64,000 nt of DNA from an uncultured Archangium sp. (GTDB lineage: Bacteria > Myxococcota > Myxococcia > Myxococcales > Myxococcaceae): contig CAIVGN010000225.1 of assembly GCA_903905455.1 (NCBI GenBank), positions 25,473 to 89,472 of the forward strand, written 5' to 3'. Every line of letters starts with the position of its first letter. Position 1 is the stretch's first letter. Below the pieces are notes generated by a model. The model saw nothing but the letters and a program-made list of their open reading frames with translations. It was not told where the DNA came from and did not search any database. Shown here piece after piece: positions 17,388-26,081 of this stretch. The position numbers and the translations under genes are program-made.

Positions 17388-19250
17388 ATGCGCCTGCTCG
17401 CCGCGGCCGTGGGGCTCTGGAGCCTGGCGTCGTTCGCCGGGTACGAGGAGACCTTCACGCCCGATGAGCGCGCGCTGATCGACGAGGTGGACCAGCAGCA
17501 CTTCATCAAGGCCCGCGACCAGGCCGAGAAGCTGCTGAGGAAGAACCCCGAGTCCTTCCCCGCCACGTGGGCCATGGCGCGGGTGCACCACGACGAAGAA
17601 GGCAACCACGCGCGTGCCCTCTCGTGGGTGCGCCGGGCCCAGAAGCTGCTCGACGACGCCGACCGCGAGTGGGGCATCAAGCTGCTGCTCGAGGAGCACT
17701 TCATCCTGGCGGAGATGAACCGCAACGAAGAGGCCCTCGAGGTGCTCGACCGCTACGACGCGCAGTTCGGCCCGGCGCCCGCGTACCTGCGCATCTGGCC
17801 GCTCTTCAAGTCGGGCCACGGCGCCGAGGCGCGGATCATCGCCGAGCGCCTGGCCACCGGCGACGACGAGGGAGATCGCGCCGACGGGTACAACGGACTG
17901 CTGAGCATCGCCTTCGAGGAGCACGACCGCGAGGCCACCTACCGCTGGGCGCTGGCCGGCGTCGACGCCACCGGGGGGAAGAACTGCACCATCGTGCGCA
18001 ACGCCTCGAGCGCGGCCTTCACCCGGCTGCGGCTGGAAGAGGCCGAGGAGCTCTCCACGAAGGCGCGCAAGTTGAAGGACTGCATCGACCCCGTGGACAA
18101 CCAGATCGCCAGCCTGGCCATCATCATGGGGCAGTTCCAGCAGGCGGTGTCGGCCCTCGAGTCGTCGCGCTCGGCCTTCATCGAGAAGCGCTACCGGCCC
18201 CACTTCTCGCTGGTGCGCCGCGGGGTGCTGGTGGACTTGCTGGAGGCCGTGGGCCAGCCAGCCGAGGCAGTGAAGCTCGCCGCGGAGCTGTACGGGCAGG
18301 CGCAGCGCATGGGCGCCTCGAGCAGCTCGCCCGAGGTGGAGCGCCTGAGCCGAACCCTGCGCTACACATGGGCGCTCGACGGGCGCATCGCGCAGCTGGA
18401 GGAGCAGGCCTCGTACGCGGAGCTGCCCACCGGGCCGGCGGCGTTCTCGGCCGAGCTGGCGCGCACCGCGGCGACGCGCTGGGAGGTGCGCCGCGCGCTG
18501 GTGATGCTGCTCGCCGGCGGAGAGCGCCTGCTGCTGATGACGCGCCCGGCGATGGGCGAGGTCTCGGACTGGTCGAGCTGGCGCACCGGCGATCTCATCG
18601 AGGTGGTGGGCACCGGGGTGATGCGCGCGTCGCTGAAGCGGGCGCGGGCCATCGACGCGAAGTTCCCCGAGGCGCAGGGGCCGCTCGACGCGCTCGAGGG
18701 CGAGGTGGCGTACCGCGAGCACGCGTGGGCCGACGCGGTGAAGCTCGCCGACGCGGCGCTCGAGGCGCTGCCCAAGCGCGAGGCGATGTGGCGCTGGCGG
18801 GTGATGGCCTGGCGCGGCGAGGCGCTGCGCAAGCTGGGCCGGGCGAGCGAGTCCCGCGCCGACTTCCAGGAGGTATTGCAGCGCTGGCCCACCGCGTTCC
18901 GCATGCTGGGGCTGACGGTGCCGGTGAAGGTGTCGCACGACGGCTCGGCGCTGGCGAAGGACACCGAGGCGAGGCTGCGGCGCTCCACGCGCTTCTCCAC
19001 CGAGGCGAAGGCTCCCTTCGTGCTCAACGTCACCAGCCATGGCGCGACCGTGGATATCTGCCTGCTCGACGACAACGGGGCGCAGCTCGCGTGCGCGTCG
19101 GGCGAAGGCGCGAGCAAGGCCCTCGACGCGTTCCACGCCGCCGCCTTCGCGCCCAGGGTGTCGCTGACCCAGAGCGACCTGAAGAGCCTCGACGGGAGCC
19201 CGGTGCGGGTGGGGGCGGATCAGGCGCTCAAGAAGTTGCTCGGCCCGTAG
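17388..19250 (+). CDS. Periplasmic TPR-like protein, last gene of the MoxR operon
   Basis: 620 residues. An N-terminal signal peptide (LLAAAVGLWSLASFAG) directs export. The body is almost all alpha-helical with repeated helix pairs rich in Ala, Leu and Glu (for example HFIKARDQAEKLLRKNPESF), typical of tetratricopeptide repeats. The last about 90 residues look like a beta-rich domain (APFVLNVTSHGATVDICLLD). The family is not recognised. Five-base spacing from MoxR makes co-transcription nearly certain, so it is probably a periplasmic scaffold or substrate of the transglutaminase-like complex. A GTG three bases upstream is an alternative start. Confidence 0.78.
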   Translation: MRLLAAAVGLWSLASFAGYEETFTPDERALIDEVDQQHFIKARDQAEKLLRKNPESFPATWAMARVHHDEEGNHARALSWVRRAQKLLDDADREWGIKLLLEEHFILAEMNRNEEALEVLDRYDAQFGPAPAYLRIWPLFKSGHGAEARIIAERLATGDDEGDRADGYNGLLSIAFEEHDREATYRWALAGVDATGGKNCTIVRNASSAAFTRLRLEEAEELSTKARKLKDCIDPVDNQIASLAIIMGQFQQAVSALESSRSAFIEKRYRPHFSLVRRGVLVDLLEAVGQPAEAVKLAAELYGQAQRMGASSSSPEVERLSRTLRYTWALDGRIAQLEEQASYAELPTGPAAFSAELARTAATRWEVRRALVMLLAGGERLLLMTRPAMGEVSDWSSWRTGDLIEVVGTGVMRASLKRARAIDAKFPEAQGPLDALEGEVAYREHAWADAVKLADAALEALPKREAMWRWRVMAWRGEALRKLGRASESRADFQEVLQRWPTAFRMLGLTVPVKVSHDGSALAKDTEARLRRSTRFSTEAKAPFVLNVTSHGATVDICLLDDNGAQLACASGEGASKALDAFHAAAFAPRVSLTQSDLKSLDGSPVRVGADQALKKLLGP

Positions 19251-19384
19251 CGCGGTCATTCTCGCGGGCCGGGAGCGCGGGCTGCGGCGTCCGTGTTCCA
19301 TCGCCCAGGCGCGTCGGCTCGCCATCGACGGCGGCGTGGATGCGCGGACTTGGCGTCGGCACGCGGGCTGCCTGTGCGCGTGAC

Positions 19385-20356
19385 GTGGGCTCACACGACA
19401 AGGCGTTCCGAAAGCTGATGAAGGAGGAAGGGGTCGCCGAGGCGTTGCTGCGCGAGCGACTGCCCGCTTCGTTGGTGGCGCGCTTCGCGGGGCCGCCGAC
19501 GCACCTCTCGGAGTCCTTCGTCGACGGGGCGCTCAAGGGCAGCCTCGCAGACGTGGTGTTGGGCGTACCGCTGCTCGGGGGGGAAGAGGCGTGGGTCCTC
19601 TGCCTGGTGGAGCACAAGCGCACCCAGGGCGATCTCGTGCTGGTGCAGATGCTTCGCTACATGGCTTCGCTCTACGAGGAGTTGGCTCGCAAGCCGAGGA
19701 AGGGACTGCTGGCGGCCGTGGTGCCGCTGCTCATCTACAACGGCGACGAAGCCTGGGCCGGGCCGCGGCGCTTCTCCGACCTGCTGGACGCGTCGCCCGA
19801 GGTGAAGCGGCTCTGCGTGGACTTCGAGGCGGTGCTCCTCGACGTCGGAGCGGAGCCGACCGGGAGGTTGTCTTCACACCCGACGCTCAAGGGCGGACTG
19901 CTGGGCCTCAAGGCGGCGGCCACTCCGTTGTCGGAGCTCGAGCCGGTGCTTCGGGAGATGGTGGACGCGCTGGCCGAGGAGCAGTCGACGCTGCGCCTGT
20001 TCCTCCAGTACCTTATGACCGTGGTGGGACGAGACGCGTTGCCGCTGGTCGCGCGCGCGGCGCACACGCAGGAACAAGGGAAGGAGAAGGCCATGCAGAC
20101 CATCGCCGAATTTCTCGAGTCCAAGGGGTACCGTCGCGGGCGACGCCAGGGCCTCAAGCGAGGACTCGAGCAAGGACTCGAGCAAGGACTCGAGGCGCTC
20201 CGCGTCGCGACCCGCCGGGTGCTGGTGAAGCGCTTCAAGAAGGTTCCCGCGGAGACTGAGGAGAAGATCGCCGAGGCAGATGCCGCCACGCTCACGCGAT
20301 GGCTCGAGGCCTCGCTCGACGCGAAGTCTCTCAAGCAGGTCTTCGCACCACACTGA
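19385..20356 (+). CDS. Rpn-family nuclease (YhgA-like, transposase_31)
   Basis: 323 residues from a GTG giving VGSHDKAFRKLMKEEG, the typical family start; an ATG at 19340 would add 15 residues. The PD-(D/E)xK nuclease core has D56 (SLADVVLG), E76 and K78 (CLVEHKR). The LLAAVVPLLIYNGD segment and a C-terminal Gly/Glu/Gln heptad-like repeat are also family hallmarks. Rpn proteins are DNA endonucleases first described as promoting RecA-independent recombination, and some are linked to phage defence. It follows the TPR gene by 134 bases and may be independent. All core residues are intact, so it is probably active. Confidence 0.88.
   Translation: MGSHDKAFRKLMKEEGVAEALLRERLPASLVARFAGPPTHLSESFVDGALKGSLADVVLGVPLLGGEEAWVLCLVEHKRTQGDLVLVQMLRYMASLYEELARKPRKGLLAAVVPLLIYNGDEAWAGPRRFSDLLDASPEVKRLCVDFEAVLLDVGAEPTGRLSSHPTLKGGLLGLKAAATPLSELEPVLREMVDALAEEQSTLRLFLQYLMTVVGRDALPLVARAAHTQEQGKEKAMQTIAEFLESKGYRRGRRQGLKRGLEQGLEQGLEALRVATRRVLVKRFKKVPAETEEKIAEADAATLTRWLEASLDAKSLKQVFAPH
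20161..20194 (+). repeat. 12-bp tandem repeat inside the Rpn gene
   Basis: Nearly three copies of AGGACTCGAGCA run in frame and encode Gly-Leu-Glu-Gln units. Because the unit is a multiple of three, gain or loss of copies keeps the reading frame and changes only the length of the C-terminal tail. Confidence 0.85.
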
Positions 20357-20364
20357 GCCCGGGG

Positions 20365-21131
20365 TCAGGGCACCGCGAGTCGCTCGACGACCACGGTGCT
20401 CCAGGAGGGCAGGTTGGTGGCCGCCGATGCCTGACGGTCGAGCGTCACCTTGTACACGCCGGGGTAGAGCAGGCCGGTGAAGGTGAAGGCCGAGGTGTTG
20501 GCGTTGAAGTCGCAGGGGACGCTGAGGATGCGGTTGAAGCGGGTGTCGGTGAGGTGCTCGAAGTTCAGGAAGCCACCGCGGCCGCCGTGGACGAAGGCCC
20601 ATTGCAACCGGTGATGGTGGGCGACACCCCGTTGCGATGCACCACGCCAGAGACGAGGTGCTCGGGAGGCACGGGCACGTCGAGCACCAGGCCCGTCGGG
20701 TTTCCCCCGGCGCAGACGCCCTGGGCATCGCACGCGTAGCTCGCGGGGCAGGTGCCCACGCACCTCGCGCCGCAGACGTTCAGCTGGCCTCCGGCGCCGC
20801 AGCTCTCACCGGCGACCTCGCAGGCGCCGCAGGTGAGCGTGCCGCCGCAGCCGTCGAGCACCATGCCGCAGTTCTTCCCTTCGGCCGCACAGCTCGTGGG
20901 CCGGCAGGTATTGGTGGGGGTGCACTGGCCGAACTGGCACGTGGCCGTGAGCGCGCAGGCCGAGCAGGTCGAGCCCGCGGCTCCGCAGAACTGGGTCGAC
21001 GGCGCGTCGCAGAGGCCGGCGGCGTCGCAGCAGCCCGCGCAGTTCGCCGCGTCGCACTTCTGGGGCTCGGTGGGGGCGGGGCCACAGGCTGCGACGAGCA
21101 ACAGCAAGAGGGCCGGGCGGAGGGTACGCAT
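20365..21131 (-). pseudogene. Cys-rich lipoprotein gene split by a frameshift
   Basis: The gene starts at the ATG on 21129-21131 with a signal peptide ending LLLLLVAAC and about 14 Cys residues in CDAANCAGCCDAAGLCD-like repeats. The frame ends early at 20565, but coding sense continues in another frame to 20365 (FVHGGRGGFLNFEHLTD, then a beta-rich end). Both frames meet at about 20600 within a GGG run; one extra G would join them as Thr-Gly-Cys-Asn-Gly-Ala-Phe-Val-His-Gly. This is either a true single-base deletion or a sequencing error. The intact product would be a secreted, disulfide-rich protein of about 255 residues with unknown role. Confidence 0.7.
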
Positions 21132-21258
21132 GCCGGGCATGACACCCGGGCCGGTCACCGAGGGCAATGAATCTGCTCGGTACGTTCCTCGCTGACGGAT
21201 GGCGATTGTGTGCTCGTGCCCCAATGGGGCGAGCGCTCCCGGTAGAGTCTGCCCACGC

Positions 21259-21801
21259 GTGTCGAAGGTCACCGCCCAGGGCAGCATGTTCGAGGGCCTC
21301 TTCGTGCTCTCGTTGCGAGTGCCGCCGGAGTCGGCCTTCGCCCACGAGCTGCGCGCCGTGGGTTTCGACGTCAGCGACGTGCAGTCGAAGTACGACAAGG
21401 ACATCTGGACGGCGTCGCTCGACGTGGCGCACCGCTACCGCTACCCGGAGCTGGAGCGCTTCGTGGCGTGGCGCCGGCTGGGGCGCGACTTCATCCGGGG
21501 CTACCTGCAAACGGTGGTGGGCCGCTTCATCGGCGCGGTGTTGCCGTTGATCGGCACCACCCGCTTCATCGAGCGCGTGCCGGCCTTCGTGCGCACCGGG
21601 CTGGGAGGCACGATGTGCGAGGTCGAGCTGGTCGGCCCCACCTCGGCGCTGCTCTCGTTCGACGGCCCGCATGTCGGCTCGAGCGCGGTGATGGCCGGGG
21701 TGCTCGACGAGTGCTTCGAGCGCATGCACGTCAACGCCACGCTCACCGCCCACCAGCTCGGTGGCACCACGTCGTCGCTCGACGTGCGCTGGGACGCCTG
21801 A
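21259..21801 (+). CDS. DUF2378 / TIGR02265 family protein
   Basis: 180 residues from the GTG at 21259; ATGs at 21199 and 21289 are alternatives. MFEGLFVLSLRVPPES, LRAVGFDV, a Trp-x4-LDVAHRYRY helix and LQTVVGRFIGAVLPLIG follow the pattern of the DUF2378/TIGR02265 family, which is largely limited to myxobacteria and amplified there. Function is unknown; some members fold like the H-NOX/heme-NO-binding group. No neighbours suggest a role. It is divergent from the frameshifted lipoprotein, with about 125 bases between the starts. Confidence 0.8.
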   Translation: MSKVTAQGSMFEGLFVLSLRVPPESAFAHELRAVGFDVSDVQSKYDKDIWTASLDVAHRYRYPELERFVAWRRLGRDFIRGYLQTVVGRFIGAVLPLIGTTRFIERVPAFVRTGLGGTMCEVELVGPTSALLSFDGPHVGSSAVMAGVLDECFERMHVNATLTAHQLGGTTSSLDVRWDA

Positions 21802-21810
21802 CGGCGCTGG

Positions 21811-22266
21811 TCAGGGAACGCAGCGCGCCAGGCCATCGGAGATCGTGCAACTGCTGCAGCTGAACGTCTTCACGAAGAGGTGGTTCCGGCACTGCACCAT
21901 GCCCAGGGCGTCGAGGGTGCACGCGGAGCCTCCTTCAGCGAACGCGGGGCAATAGTCTCCGACGCTGGCGAGCGTCAGGTCGCAGGTCCCCATGCCCAGG
22001 CAGCCTCCGGGGCCGCGGCAATGAACGGCCACCCAGGTGGAGCCCGCGCACTCGAGCGCGCTCGTCGTGCTTTCGCAGGCCAGGAACTGGGAGGCGCAGG
22101 AGACGCCCACGGCCGGCGGCGGCGTGCACTGGCCGTTGACGAGCGAGCTCCCTGCGTCGCAGCTGGCGACCTCCAGGCCCGCGTCGGCCTGCTGTCCCGG
22201 GTCTGGCGTCACGGGCGTCGCACCACAGCCCAACCACCACACCGCGAAGAAGAGAGGAGCGCGCAC
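21811..22266 (-). CDS. Small Cys-rich lipoprotein
   Basis: 151 residues from the GTG at 22264-22266, which places a signal peptide (APLFFAVWWLGC) right at the start. About a dozen Cys residues follow, spaced in pairs that suggest a disulfide-stabilised extracellular fold. The protein has no recognised domain. It is convergent with the DUF2378 gene (nine bases between stops) and divergent from the trypsin-like protease. Confidence 0.65.
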   Translation of the reverse strand: MRAPLFFAVWWLGCGATPVTPDPGQQADAGLEVASCDAGSSLVNGQCTPPPAVGVSCASQFLACESTTSALECAGSTWVAVHCRGPGGCLGMGTCDLTLASVGDYCPAFAEGGSACTLDALGMVQCRNHLFVKTFSCSSCTISDGLARCVP

Positions 22267-22369
22267 CCACGCCCAATAGCGCAGGACGCGGTCGGTGGCG
22301 GTCGTTGACCTGCGCCCATGGGCACCGGCCCCGGCGCTGGAGGCCCTCGCAGAAGGCCCCGTTACTGAC

Positions 22370-22558
22370 CTGTTTCGATTCACTGAGAGTCAGATCTGAT
22401 TGAAAGCGATACGGCTGTTCTCGATTCAGACACTGTAACTCTTTGATTCGACGGTATTTGTAAGAGGTCTTATTGACCGGGCTGGATGTAGGAAGACCCA
22501 CTTCATTCGTAAAATCATAAGGTTGTGGCTGGCCGGCGGTTTGCTCAGGGGGAGCCGC
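22370..22558 (+). promoter_or_regulatory. AT-rich upstream region of the secreted protease
   Basis: This stretch between two divergent genes is markedly poorer in G+C than everything around it, with runs such as TTGATTCGACGGTATTTG and CGTAAAATCATAAGG. A small inverted repeat GGTC-5-GACC (22466-22478) could be an operator. No clear -35/-10 pair can be fixed. The simplest reading is a strong or regulated promoter for the protease, whose ribosome site GGGGGAG is directly before its ATG. Confidence 0.4.
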
Positions 22559-23695
22559 ATGAAGCACCTCACGGCACTGTTCATTCTGGCGTCGTTCGTT
22601 GCCTGCGGCCCCGACCTCGCGGTCATCACTTCAGGGGAAGACGAGTTCGACACCGCGGAGGGTCGCATCGTGGGCGGCGTGGACGCCGACATCTCGGCGG
22701 TGCCCTGGCAGGTCGCGGTGATGGACAACTCGTACTACCAGTACTGCGGCGGCAGCATCGTGAGCGCGTCGTGGGTGCTGACCGCGGCGCACTGCGAAGT
22801 GGCGGTGGGCGACAAGATCGGCGCGGGCCACTCGAAGCTTTCGACCCTGCGCACCGCGGGGCAGATCCGCACGGTGGCGCAGGTCATCACCTTCCCCGGC
22901 TACGTCACCAGCGAGGAAGGCAAGGACGTGATGCTGGTGCGGCTCAACGCGCCCCTCGACCTGAGCGGGCCGAACGCGAAGGCCATCGCCTGGGCCAGCG
23001 AGAGCGACGCGGCGGTGTTCGCGGCGGGCAGCGTGGCGACGGTCAGCGGCTGGGGCACGCGGAGCTCGAATGGCGCCTCGCCCAACCAACTGCAGCGGGT
23101 GGACGTGGACGTCTCCACGGTGGCGCAGGTGCGCGCGGCCTACGGGATGCTGACGGCGGATCAGCTCGGCGCGATGCGCGCGGGCAAGGACTCGTGCCAG
23201 GGCGACAGCGGGGGGCCGCTCTTCGTGCGGACCGCGAGCGGCGCGCCGTTGCTCGTCGGCGTGGTGAGCTGGGGCGAAGGCTGCGCGGTGGCCAACACGC
23301 CGGGCCTGTACTCGCGGGTGGCGTCCTTCTCGTCGTGGATTGGCCAGCAGGTCGGCACCGCGACCACGCCGCCGGTGACGCCTCCGAGCGCGGACCAGAC
23401 GCTGCTCTCGCTCACCGGGCTCAAGGGCGCCAAGTCGGCCACGGTGCGGCAGACGTTCACCGTCGCCCCGGGGACGCAGAGCGTGACGGTGGTGATGTCG
23501 GGCGGCACGGGCGACGCCGACCTCTACGTGCGCGTCGGCGCGGCCACCACCACCGCGGCGTACACCTGCCGGCCGTACAAGGAAGGCAACGACGAGACCT
23601 GCACCTTCAGCGCCCCGCAGGCGGGCACGTGGCACCTCGGCGTGCGCGGCTACACGGCGTTCGCCGGCGTGTCGGTGGTCGTCACCTCGCCCTGA
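22559..23695 (+). CDS. Secreted trypsin-like serine protease with C-terminal PPC domain
   Basis: 378 residues. Signal peptide with Cys16 at a lipobox-like site (ASFVACG), then a short propeptide ending R36|IVGG, the classic activation site of S1A zymogens. The triad is complete: H78 (TAAHC), D123 (DVMLVRL) and S217 (GDSGGP). D211, six residues before the serine, is the trypsin-type specificity residue, so cleavage after Lys or Arg is expected. Residues about 285-378 form a bacterial pre-peptidase C-terminal (PPC) beta-sandwich with GDADLYVRVG. The PPC domain usually helps export or is removed on maturation. Likely part of predatory or nutritional proteolysis. Confidence 0.93.
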   Translation: MKHLTALFILASFVACGPDLAVITSGEDEFDTAEGRIVGGVDADISAVPWQVAVMDNSYYQYCGGSIVSASWVLTAAHCEVAVGDKIGAGHSKLSTLRTAGQIRTVAQVITFPGYVTSEEGKDVMLVRLNAPLDLSGPNAKAIAWASESDAAVFAAGSVATVSGWGTRSSNGASPNQLQRVDVDVSTVAQVRAAYGMLTADQLGAMRAGKDSCQGDSGGPLFVRTASGAPLLVGVVSWGEGCAVANTPGLYSRVASFSSWIGQQVGTATTPPVTPPSADQTLLSLTGLKGAKSATVRQTFTVAPGTQSVTVVMSGGTGDADLYVRVGAATTTAAYTCRPYKEGNDETCTFSAPQAGTWHLGVRGYTAFAGVSVVVTSP

Positions 23696-23823
23696 GCACG
23701 GTCGGTCGCCCACAGGCTCCTCCAGGTGCGTGGGGTTGCTGGGGGCCGGTGCCGTGCTCGACTGCGTGCGTGCCTCGCGACACGACACGGCCGATGGTCA
23801 GGTGGGGAGGCGTTGGGCCCGGT

Positions 23824-24067
23824 GATTTCCGGCCGTCATCAGGGATGACCAAAGCGTCATCCCGGGTCTACGCGCTGTATGCGTCGCACCGGCGTCGCGG
23901 CTGAAATGTGAGTCATTGAGGCTCGGCAGGCGATTCAATCGAGAACATCGTCAGGCCAGTCCGCCGGGGCCACGGCGGGCGACACGGGCGATCGGCTGCG
24001 AGTTGCAAAATGGTGCCCTGTACTCCCGGGATTACACAGTGGTCATCAGGGATGACGGTCGGAAACC
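23824..24067. repeat. Pair of 48-bp inverted repeats (REPIN/MITE-like element)
   Basis: The 527 bases between the protease and the next gene hold no credible gene but do hold this structure. The 48 bases at 23824-23871 match the reverse complement of 24020-24067 at about three quarters of positions, including the blocks TTTCC, CCGTCATC, GATGACCA and ATCCCGGG. Each arm contains the palindromic core GTCATCAGGGATGAC (23835-23849 and 24042-24056). The left arm can also fold GGGATGAC (23842-23849) with GTCATCCC (23856-23863). Spacer is 148 bases. It looks like a non-autonomous mobile element or a REPIN. Confidence 0.65.
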
Positions 24068-24222
24068 AATGAGCCCCGGGGTGCGCTCCTCGTGAGTCAC
24101 GGTGGTCCGATGTCGAGGGGCACGCCGAGGTGCGACCGCTGCAAGGGTCCCCCAGCCCCCGCTTCCCCTTCGGGCCGTTCGGCGCTCCGTAGCGCGCACC
24201 CATCGCGTGCTATGCCATCGCC

Positions 24223-26031
24223 GTGTCGCGCGACTCCGTGAGCCGTACCGGTCTGCTCCTGCTCCTGCTCGCCTCCACGGCCTTCGCCGAACCGCAAGCC
24301 GACTGCGCCGCCCGCAAGGGCAAGTGGTCCACGCTCAACGGCTGGGCCGGCTGCCTCCTCGGGGGCGCGCGCGAAGGCGAGTGGGTGCGCACGCTGCCGG
24401 GCGGCCAGGTGCTCGAGCGCTCAACATGGGTGCACGGCAAGCGCTCCGGCACGTACGAGCGCTGGTACGACAACTGCCTCATCGCCGAGCGCGGCGCCTT
24501 CGAGAACGGACTCAAGGAAGGCCCCTGGGTGACGTGGACCGACGAGGGCAAGAAGGAGCGCGAGGGCGCCTACGAGCGCAACCGCGAGACCGGCGTGTGG
24601 GTGGACTACCACCGCGACACCGGCCTCAAGCACCTCGAGGGCCCGTACGTCCGCGGCAATGCCGAGGGCGTCTTCACCGAGTACCTGCTCCACGGCGAGA
24701 AGTGGCGCGAGGTCACCTTCGTCGCCGGCCGCCGCGCCGGTGAAGCGCAAGACGCCTGCGAGAAGCGCGGGGGCGAATGGCAGGTCGACTTCAAGCAGCG
24801 CCGCGAGGGCTGCGTCGTCGAGCTCGAAGAAGAGGGCCCGTGGTTTGGCTACGACGGCACCGGCAAGCTCCGCTGGCGCACGACGTATGTCAAAGGCCGC
24901 ATGTCTGGTTTGTACGAAGAGTTCCACCCCGGGGGCCAGGTCCTGCGCCAGGGTCGCTACGTGAAGGGCGTGCCCGACGGCGAGCACCGCTTCGTCGGCC
25001 CCGACGGCGCGCCCTACGGCAGCTCCACCCTTCGCGACGGGACCGGCACCTGGCGCACCTGGCACCCCAACGGCCGCCCCGCCGAAGAGGGCGCCTTCGA
25101 GAACGGCTGCGCCATCGCCTTCTGGCGCACCTGGTCCGAAGAGGGTCGCGTCACCGTCGAGGAGAACTACGCCGGCTGCAAACGCGAGGGCTCCTACGTC
25201 TGGTACCACGCCAACGGCCAGCGCCGCCTCGTCGGCCAGTACCACGAGGGCCGCGCCGTCGGAGCGTGGAAGGCCTTCTACGGCAACGGAGATCCCGACT
25301 GGTCCGGCACCTACGCCGACGGCAGCCGCACCGGCGACTGGAAGTTCTGGCGCTGGGGCAAGCAGTTGCGCGCCGAGGGGCCCATGGTCGAGGACGCGCC
25401 CAACGGCGTGTGGACCGAGTACCACCCCACCGGGAAGGCCAGCGAACGGGGCTTGCGCGTGGGCCAGAACAACGATGGCCCCTGGGAGACCTTCTGGTCC
25501 ACCGGCGAGCCCTGGCGCGAGGTGCACTACGTCACCGGGCAAGACCAGGAAGATGCCGCCCGGGCCTGCACCCGCATGGCCGGCGCGTGGACCGCGGACG
25601 GCGAAAAACGCACCCTCGGCTGCCTGGTCTGTCGCGCGCGGCCCGGGGACCAGGTCGAGCAGGTCGGCGTCGGCGTGTGGACCTACTGGCACCCCGGCGG
25701 CGGCCTCGAGAAGCAGGGCGAGCTCGTCGAGGGCAAGCCCACCGGGGCGTGGCGGTTCTTCCACGACAACGGCGAGGTGATGATGCGCGGCGCCTTCGAC
25801 GGCGGCCTGGAGGTCGGCGCCTGGGCTGGCGCGTACCGCAGCGGCCAGAAGCGCTTCGAGGGCGCCTACCTCGAGGGCCGACCCGACGGCGTGTGGACCA
25901 GCTGGCTCCCCGACGGCGGCGTGCTGTCCGAGGGGCGCTACCTCCAGGGCGCCAAGGTGGGTGCGTGGAGGTACGAGCGCGGCGGCAAGCTGGTCACCGT
26001 CACCCAGGCGCCCGACGCGGGACTTCCCTGA
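24223..26031 (+). CDS. Secreted MORN-like (MORN_2/YwqK-type) repeat protein
   Basis: 602 residues from a GTG, with a signal peptide (GLLLLLLASTAFA). The mature protein is built from many short repeats of the form (E/R)GPWxxW...GxxxxxGxYxxGxxxG, the MORN_2 pattern also seen in YwqK-type antitoxins and in myxobacterial envelope proteins. Three Cys-Trp-Cys modules break it up: they start at C28, C179 and C449 and share C-x4-G-x-W followed about ten residues later by GC. This implies an internal triplication with a disulfide in each unit. Likely an outer-surface binding protein; no enzymatic motif is seen. Confidence 0.75.
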   Translation: MSRDSVSRTGLLLLLLASTAFAEPQADCAARKGKWSTLNGWAGCLLGGAREGEWVRTLPGGQVLERSTWVHGKRSGTYERWYDNCLIAERGAFENGLKEGPWVTWTDEGKKEREGAYERNRETGVWVDYHRDTGLKHLEGPYVRGNAEGVFTEYLLHGEKWREVTFVAGRRAGEAQDACEKRGGEWQVDFKQRREGCVVELEEEGPWFGYDGTGKLRWRTTYVKGRMSGLYEEFHPGGQVLRQGRYVKGVPDGEHRFVGPDGAPYGSSTLRDGTGTWRTWHPNGRPAEEGAFENGCAIAFWRTWSEEGRVTVEENYAGCKREGSYVWYHANGQRRLVGQYHEGRAVGAWKAFYGNGDPDWSGTYADGSRTGDWKFWRWGKQLRAEGPMVEDAPNGVWTEYHPTGKASERGLRVGQNNDGPWETFWSTGEPWREVHYVTGQDQEDAARACTRMAGAWTADGEKRTLGCLVCRARPGDQVEQVGVGVWTYWHPGGGLEKQGELVEGKPTGAWRFFHDNGEVMMRGAFDGGLEVGAWAGAYRSGQKRFEGAYLEGRPDGVWTSWLPDGGVLSEGRYLQGAKVGAWRYERGGKLVTVTQAPDAGLP

Positions 26032-26081
26032 GCCTCCGGACATCGAGGGGGTAGAGTCCGCCCTCTTTCTGGGGGCCTCAC

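Noticed and set aside
17567..19384. Upstream extension of the Rpn gene frame
   Set aside because: It overlaps the TPR gene and has no family similarity; the family N-terminus begins at VGSHDKAF.
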